DNA of 64,000 nucleotides. It comes from Hymenopus coronatus (taxonomy: Eukaryota > Arthropoda > Insecta > Mantodea > Hymenopodidae). Location of the stretch: positions 65,040,765-65,104,764 of the forward strand of contig CM060890.1 in assembly GCA_030762935.1 (NCBI GenBank), in the 5' to 3' direction. The position numbers and the translations under genes were made by a program. This document shows positions 58,619 through 64,000 of this stretch, piece after piece (position 1 is the stretch's first letter; the number at the start of each line of letters is the position of its first letter). Below the pieces are notes generated by a model. That model saw nothing but the letters and a program-made list of their open reading frames with translations, made no database searches and had not been told where the DNA came from.

Positions 58619-60928
58619 ACCTGGAGCAGTGGTACCACTATAAAATCAGCATTTCTCTCGTAAAAAGTATTTCTGGAATACCCAATATCATGCGTTGAAT
58701 GTAATGATACGTCATTGGAAAAAGTTGATAATTCCTGGCACATAGTTGACTGGATCTCAACACACCAGTGATTTTTTTTTCTATGGGAACATGTGACCTC
58801 TTCAGCTGCGTGGTGCGAGCTCTACCTACCTCCAATTCTCGTGGTACTGCTGACGATACCAGAAGAACACCCGAGGGACATCTGAGCCCCTTTCGGATGG
58901 GTCGGACTCAGAGGGGCAGAGATCCCCGAGACGCATAGGAGATTGGGTAACGCCTATGCGGGTTGTGAGACACCTCAATGTCCTCCGGTACTAGCCTGGA
59001 GAAAGCGAAAAATCTACTAAAGTTATTGGATAGTATTCGCCTTTATAGGGTTGACGTGTGTAAGTGGCATACACCTTCTTCTCACGGAAACACGACGAAA
59101 GACTTACCTACGAGATAGGACGTACATAGATAAGCACGATTTGTAGCGAGAATAGCAGTAGCTGATGAAGTCAGGAAGCAACCAAAAATTGTACTAATTT
59201 GAAGTTCACGGCGAGATGTGCGGAGAGATCCAAACAATTAAATGGACCAACAATCTAAAACATGCTTAACAACGTTTATTTTTGCATTTAAAACATAACT
59301 TGAAATTGAACAAATTATTCATTTTAGTAATTTTAAAACTAATTGTAACAATGCATTCTCACCCATGATATGCAAAAGTGGAAACCCCTCCCAGCACACG
59401 AAAAACTAGGAACTCATTTAGCGAACATCCTGCTTACGACACTTGCCTTAATAAACAAAACCAGCTAGGACTCCTCAAGTCGCCATTTTCACCATTATTC
59501 TATTATAAATATGATGTGCATATTTTAATAAATTGGAAACATTCAATTGTTTCTTGCAAAAATATGTTTACGCATAGAAACAGTGCTTACTAATAACGAG
59601 AGCGTCTCCGATAACAATTTTAAATGAGAAACTATTTCATTCATTATAGGTTAGGGCTCGGATAATGTATCAACAAAGCAGCTTTATCTTTTCTTAAATA
59701 CTCATCTGAATTTATTGCTTACACGTACGTTAATAATTTCTTTCTTTTGGATGTGGGATCTTCAAATATTTATTTCGACTTGTCAGTGTACCGGTAGTAT
59801 TTTTATTATTATTATTTCTTTTTGGCAAGGAAATATATTTGAAGTTCAGGCTGCTGAAGCTTTGCAGTTTATTAAATATTTTTTGCAACAGAGCCAAAGT
59901 ATATTAAGTCTAGACAGCATAACTTAAAACCGCAAGAATTAATATCTGTTAATATATACGGAATTTGCTTTACGACAGTAAGACAGAGTATGCTGCCTGT
60001 ATCGTAAAGAAGGGAACATTGCAACAATTTTTATGGTTTTCAGCATTTGTAAGTTGAAAGAGATGAACTCACTAATTGAATTCGGTTACTTTGTTGTGCG
60101 CTTGCCGCCTGGAAATGATAGGCTCACTCGTAGATTTTAGGATGTAAGCCCCCTGTTTTTGTTTCTGCTGCTCTCGACACGAAAGACAGGGGCTAATAAA
60201 AGCTGGTAGGTTTTAATATCCCGCTGTGATCATTCCCATAGTTAAGGTACCGTGTTTAGCCATTTTATTACCACTTTTTGTTATAAAGTCAGCTGTAATT
60301 AAAGGAAAGTAAATTCTATGTGTGTTCAGTGAGGAAGCGTGGTCGATTGGGTTGCTTTATGACAAACAAAGGAATGCTCAAGGTACCATCTTCCTCTGTT
60401 TTGACGTACCGCTCCGGCCTTGGAGGGGAAAAATTTATTGCAGTGAAATCTTGATGCAAATCCAAAACCTTGTGGTGGTCTTGGTCCGTGGATCTGTACG
60501 TCACTTCCAATAGCTGTTTTAGCTATTAGCAGTAATAACATTTTGTTTTTATGCTTCATAAATATCGCAATTGTGACGTTTAAAATAACTCCTGTGCAAT
60601 GTAAATATGATTTGTCAATTTTATTATTTTTATTCTGCATTGTTAGTATTCACTGTAAGGAAACAGTCATGTGTTTTTAGTACGAGATTTTGGCATTTGT
60701 TTCGCATTGTTTTTTCGATAACACAGCCGTTTTAATAATCCTATCATCTTAATAAGTGTGGCACATAAATGATCACACGCTTAAATAACAGTATTTTCGA
60801 AGCTGTTTAGTTTTTCTGAGATCACACGATGTGCTTATTTCATCGCTGATTAATGAATCTTTCGAAAATGTAAATCTTTTGACGCAATCCGGCCTTCCAG
60901 TTTTGGGGAGGAAACAGGGTGGAAAAAA
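58619..60928. other. Unassigned; weak exon-like and SINE-like signals
   Basis: On the minus strand, 59108-59161 and 58908-58995 could be two short exons separated by a 112-base GT-AG intron, but coding potential is small. An A-box-like GAAGCGTGGTCGATTGGGTT at about 60345 may head a decayed SINE. An inverted CGCATAGG / CCTATGCG pair lies at about 58934-58962. Confidence 0.3.
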
Positions 60929-61665
60929 TCTGATGTGTTCCTTCAGATGACTTTCTCTACATCGCTGTCACAAATTATTGTTAAACAGCTTGTTCTTGTA
61001 TCTACTTTATGATAGTCGAGATATACATTACCAGAAATTGTCCCAATTACTTGCTTCCTTGTAAGTAGAAAGTAAATAAGGAAATCACTAGGCTAAAACC
61101 AGTCAAATATTCTTAAAGTGGTTGCCATGTGGTTTAAATGTTTCTATGTATGGCCAGCCGTTTACAAATTTCCGTGTGAGAAAAGTTTTAAGTATTTTAA
61201 ATCTGAAACAAATAACGAAAACTATCTCAGAAATGGTCAACTCCAAGAAAAAAAAGTATATGACATAAACGGCGTGTTTTAACAAGATTTACATTTTTTG
61301 TGAAGTAAGTTTTTGTCCATCTCTCACGGTTTACCAGATGAGCAAAATTCAGCGACATTCATCCACAATAAAAAGAGGTCTTTAGAGACCATTCCAGAAA
61401 ATTCAACATATACATTTGCCATGTAAATATCTTTATTATAAGGTATTTTAATCAAAGTCGTTAAAGCCATTTTTGAGAAAATCAAAGTTTTCGAAAAACT
61501 GTTCATGGAAAGGATAGTTAGGGGTGGGGGAATTTTTCTCAAAATCTTTGTGTTGCATCCCTGGAAGGTAAGAAACATAAATACCAAGTTTGATATTTTA
61601 CTGACTTTTCGTTTTTGAGTTATTGTGTTCAAACACAAGGACACACCCGGACCCTTTTCTAAAAA
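60929..61665 (+). repeat. Family A repeat, first unit of a dimer
   Basis: Starts TCTGATGTGTTCCTTCAG and stops at CCGGACCCTTTTCTAAAAAT, the recurring breakpoint. Confidence 0.88.
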
Positions 61666-62526
61666 TCTTATGTGTTACACTCGCATGTCTTTTTCTAACT
61701 GTTCTACAAACAAACTTCTTGCAAAAGATTATTCTTTTTTCCACACCATGCTAATCGATAAGCATTAGCAGAATGTGCTTATTATTTAGTTCCTTATAAG
61801 TAGAAGGGAAATAAAGGAATGTACTATGCTAAAGTAATAGTCAAATGTTTTAAAGCTATCGTTATACGATTGTCATTGAAATTCGCTTCTTTGCTTGGCC
61901 AGGAGCAGAGCAAAAGAAAAACGGACAATATCTGTTTGAAAAAGCATAAGTATTTTAAAATTGAAACCAATAACAAGGAATATCTTGGAAACGGTCAACT
62001 CTATAAGAAAAATGCATATGACATAAATTTATGTGTTTTAACGAGATCTACATTTTTTATGTGGTAAGTTTTTGTCTATTTCTTATGGTTTAAAAGTTAT
62101 GCAAAATTCAACAAAATATATCCAGAACGAACAGGTCTTCAGAAGCTATTCCCAGAAAATTCAAAATATACATTTTATTTGTGATGTAAATATGTATAAT
62201 ATAAGGTATTTCAATCAAAGTCGTTAGCGCCATTTTTGAGAAAATAAAATTTTCAAAATTTCTTCCACGTAAACGGTAGTTTGGGGTGGGACGATTTTCT
62301 TAAAAATCTTCATGCCGTCCTAGGAAGATAATAAACTCAAATACCATTTAGTTTTTGAGCTATGATGTTCACCAACTCAAACACGGACCTTTTTCTAAAA
62401 AGGCTTTTTCTGAACACAGAGGATCCCAAAACATATTTCCAGTGGAAGTTAGGTATCAAATTTTTGGGTGCAAATCAATACATTCTTTATGCACTATGTA
62501 CATAATGCGTGTAGAGAAAGTAAAAA
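61666..62526 (+). repeat. Family A repeat, second unit of a dimer, full length
   Basis: Begins CTTATGTGTTACACTCGCAT and ends GCGTGTAGAGAAAGTAAAAA. It has the CAAACTTCTTGCAAAAG variant seen in other second units. Confidence 0.9.
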
Positions 62527-62614
62527 CCCACGACAGCACGCGCACGTACACATGCACAAAGACACACACGCACACAAGTAAAACAAAATTATGTGTTACA
62601 CCCACAATGCTTCT

Positions 62615-62950
62615 CTACTATAGTCTGTAGTTTATTACTCTGTACTACGTGCAAAGTAGGTAGAGAATATATTGCATTTTAACAAAAACTCGATGTCAGG
62701 ATTTCTCTGAAAATACCTTCTAGATCATCTGAATCCCCCTCCTGCCACCAGTGTTTTTGGGGTGGGGAAAAAAGTCCATACGTCTTTGAAGAGCATAACC
62801 CCAAAACAAGAAGTCTGTTAAATACCAAACTTAGTATTTTAAGTTCAGCATCATTCAAGGACGCGAAACTAGATTTTTCAAGAACATTCCTACACCAAAC
62901 TACTCTTTGCATGGATCAGTTTTAAAACATTTTGTATTTCTCAAAAACTC
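62615..62950 (-). repeat. Family A repeat, inverted, 3'-end part
   Basis: TAGGTAGAGAATATATTGCA, AATACCAAACTTAGTATTTT and CATTTTGTATTTCTCAAAAA. It is truncated where the mariner relic starts. Confidence 0.78.
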
Positions 62951-62952
62951 CC

Positions 62953-63610
62953 ATTCATACTTTGCATGAAAAGTTGGAGATGAAAAAGTTGTCGGCTGAT
63001 GAATGCCGCGATTGCTATAATGCACAACAAGCGGGTGTGACTTTCAACTTCTAAGCTGTATTTGGAGCCGTTTTAAATGCAATCCAACGGACTTTTTGCG
63101 CCGAGTTGTCATCACTGATGACACCTGAATTCATCATTATACTCCGAAAGTCTAGCATCAGCCAAAACATAGGGTTGCTTCTGGTGAATCTGCTCCAAAG
63201 AAGGCAAAGACCATCCCATCGGCCAGAAAAGTATTGGCGATGAATTTTTATGGGGGGGGGGGTGCATAGGGTATCGTACTCATTAATGACTTCTTAGAAA
63301 AAGAAAAATATTGGACAAGTCTAATGGCCCTATTCGACAAGAAGATTTAGGTCACACAGCCTATTAGAGGAAGAAGAATGTGCTGCTTACCATGACAAAG
63401 TATCAGCACATTTATCCGGAGTTGTCGCCATCAAACTTTGTTTTAAATTGCATTATCACCCGACCTGCGATTTCTTCTTATTCCCAAATATGAAGAAATA
63501 GCTCTCGGGAACAAAAATTGGATCAAATAGGTCATCGTGGACGTATTTTGCAGAACTTGACAATTCCTAATTCTGGAGTACGTTGGGATAAGTATATATC
63601 TCTAAAAGGG
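62953..63610 (+). mobile_element. Second mariner remnant
   Basis: Plus-strand frames recall a different mariner subfamily: LHEKLEMKKLSA; FLRRVVITDDT followed by a stop and IHHYTPKV (first Asp region; the usual Trp codon is now a stop); SGESAPKKAKTIPSARKV; then KKNVLLTMTKYQHIYPELSP near the third-Asp region, which is damaged. The N-terminal DNA-binding part and the inverted repeats are missing. A G run at 63252-63261 adds to the frame loss. Confidence 0.8.
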
Positions 63611-64000
63611 ATGTTCAGAAATATATAATTTGTGTTTGAAAAACTGGCATCTTTATTCTAACATGGATAGGTGCATACTTATAGAGGCAATACTCATGAA
63701 TGCAAGAAGAGGTAAATAATTAATAAGCAAAATAAATATATGTAATATAGAAATGAGGCTATATTATCAGAGGATGTTAGCATAAGCGTGGTTGTAAGAG
63801 ACGAGATGGCTGAAACTGCATGGGTCATAAAAGAGAAATCTTTTGCAAATTTTTTGTGGACAATAGCCATGGAGTTGGGATTAAATATATACAAGAATGT
63901 CCTTGTGCTAAAATGAGAGGGTGATGTGATTGTCAAAAGTTCTGGAAAATTACTGAGAGTTAGTAGCCTAAGTGAAATAGTAGAATGGTTTCTAATCGCT
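63611..64000. other. Unassigned AT-rich end of window
   Basis: Nothing recognised. Confidence 0.4.

Noticed and set aside
60316..60515. Minus-strand 64-codon coding frame
   Set aside because: The plus strand has an A-box-like SINE head in the same place, and no splice sites or known family support the minus frame.

Overview
This is AT-rich eukaryotic DNA (about one-third GC by eye) with no complete protein gene. It reads as the gene-poor, transposon-filled part of a large animal genome. An arthropod is the best guess, most likely an insect. The reasons are two Jockey-clade LINE fragments (a clade best known from arthropods), two mariner remnants, a Crypton-like tyrosine recombinase pseudogene of a type common in insects, many tRNA-derived SINEs and long dinucleotide microsatellites. 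The species cannot be named from this window.

The dominant feature is one interspersed repeat, called family A here, about 0.85-1.1 kb long. More than 35 full, partial or rearranged copies on both strands cover roughly 21-22 kb, a third of the window. It has no ORF. Its ends carry inverted ACTTTCTCTAC / GTAGAGAAAGT and short hairpins. It occurs singly, head-to-tail, as dimers sharing one internal breakpoint, as a 1.2 kb foldback (15.67-16.85 kb) and as an internally deleted 0.42 kb form. Several copies carry expanded (CA/TG)n at the same internal position.

Region by region: 0-8 kb has family A copies, a GC-rich candidate terminal exon on + (about 4.04-4.26 kb) and the tyrosine recombinase pseudogene on - (5.43-6.15 kb). 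8-17 kb is family A copies, two SINEs and the foldback. 17.87-19.15 kb is a complete-length but dead mariner with TIRs and TA flanks. 19.6-27.2 kb is dense family A. 27.8-34.4 kb is SINE-rich, with a family A tandem pair and a decayed Jockey RT. 35.5 kb has a candidate internal exon on -. 37.6-42.9 kb is quiet. 42.9-51.5 kb is dense family A again, with a 1.9 kb Jockey fragment and a SINE nested in one copy, both with target-site duplications. 55.9-56.5 kb is a six-copy 94-bp minisatellite. 57.9-58.6 kb is a cluster of SINEs and a tRNA-Cys pseudogene. 60.9-63.6 kb is a family A dimer, an inverted partial copy and a second mariner relic.

There is no operon or pathway to describe. The relationships visible here are those of mobile elements: insertion into one another, truncation and decay. 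The three exon-like segments are the only hints of host genes.
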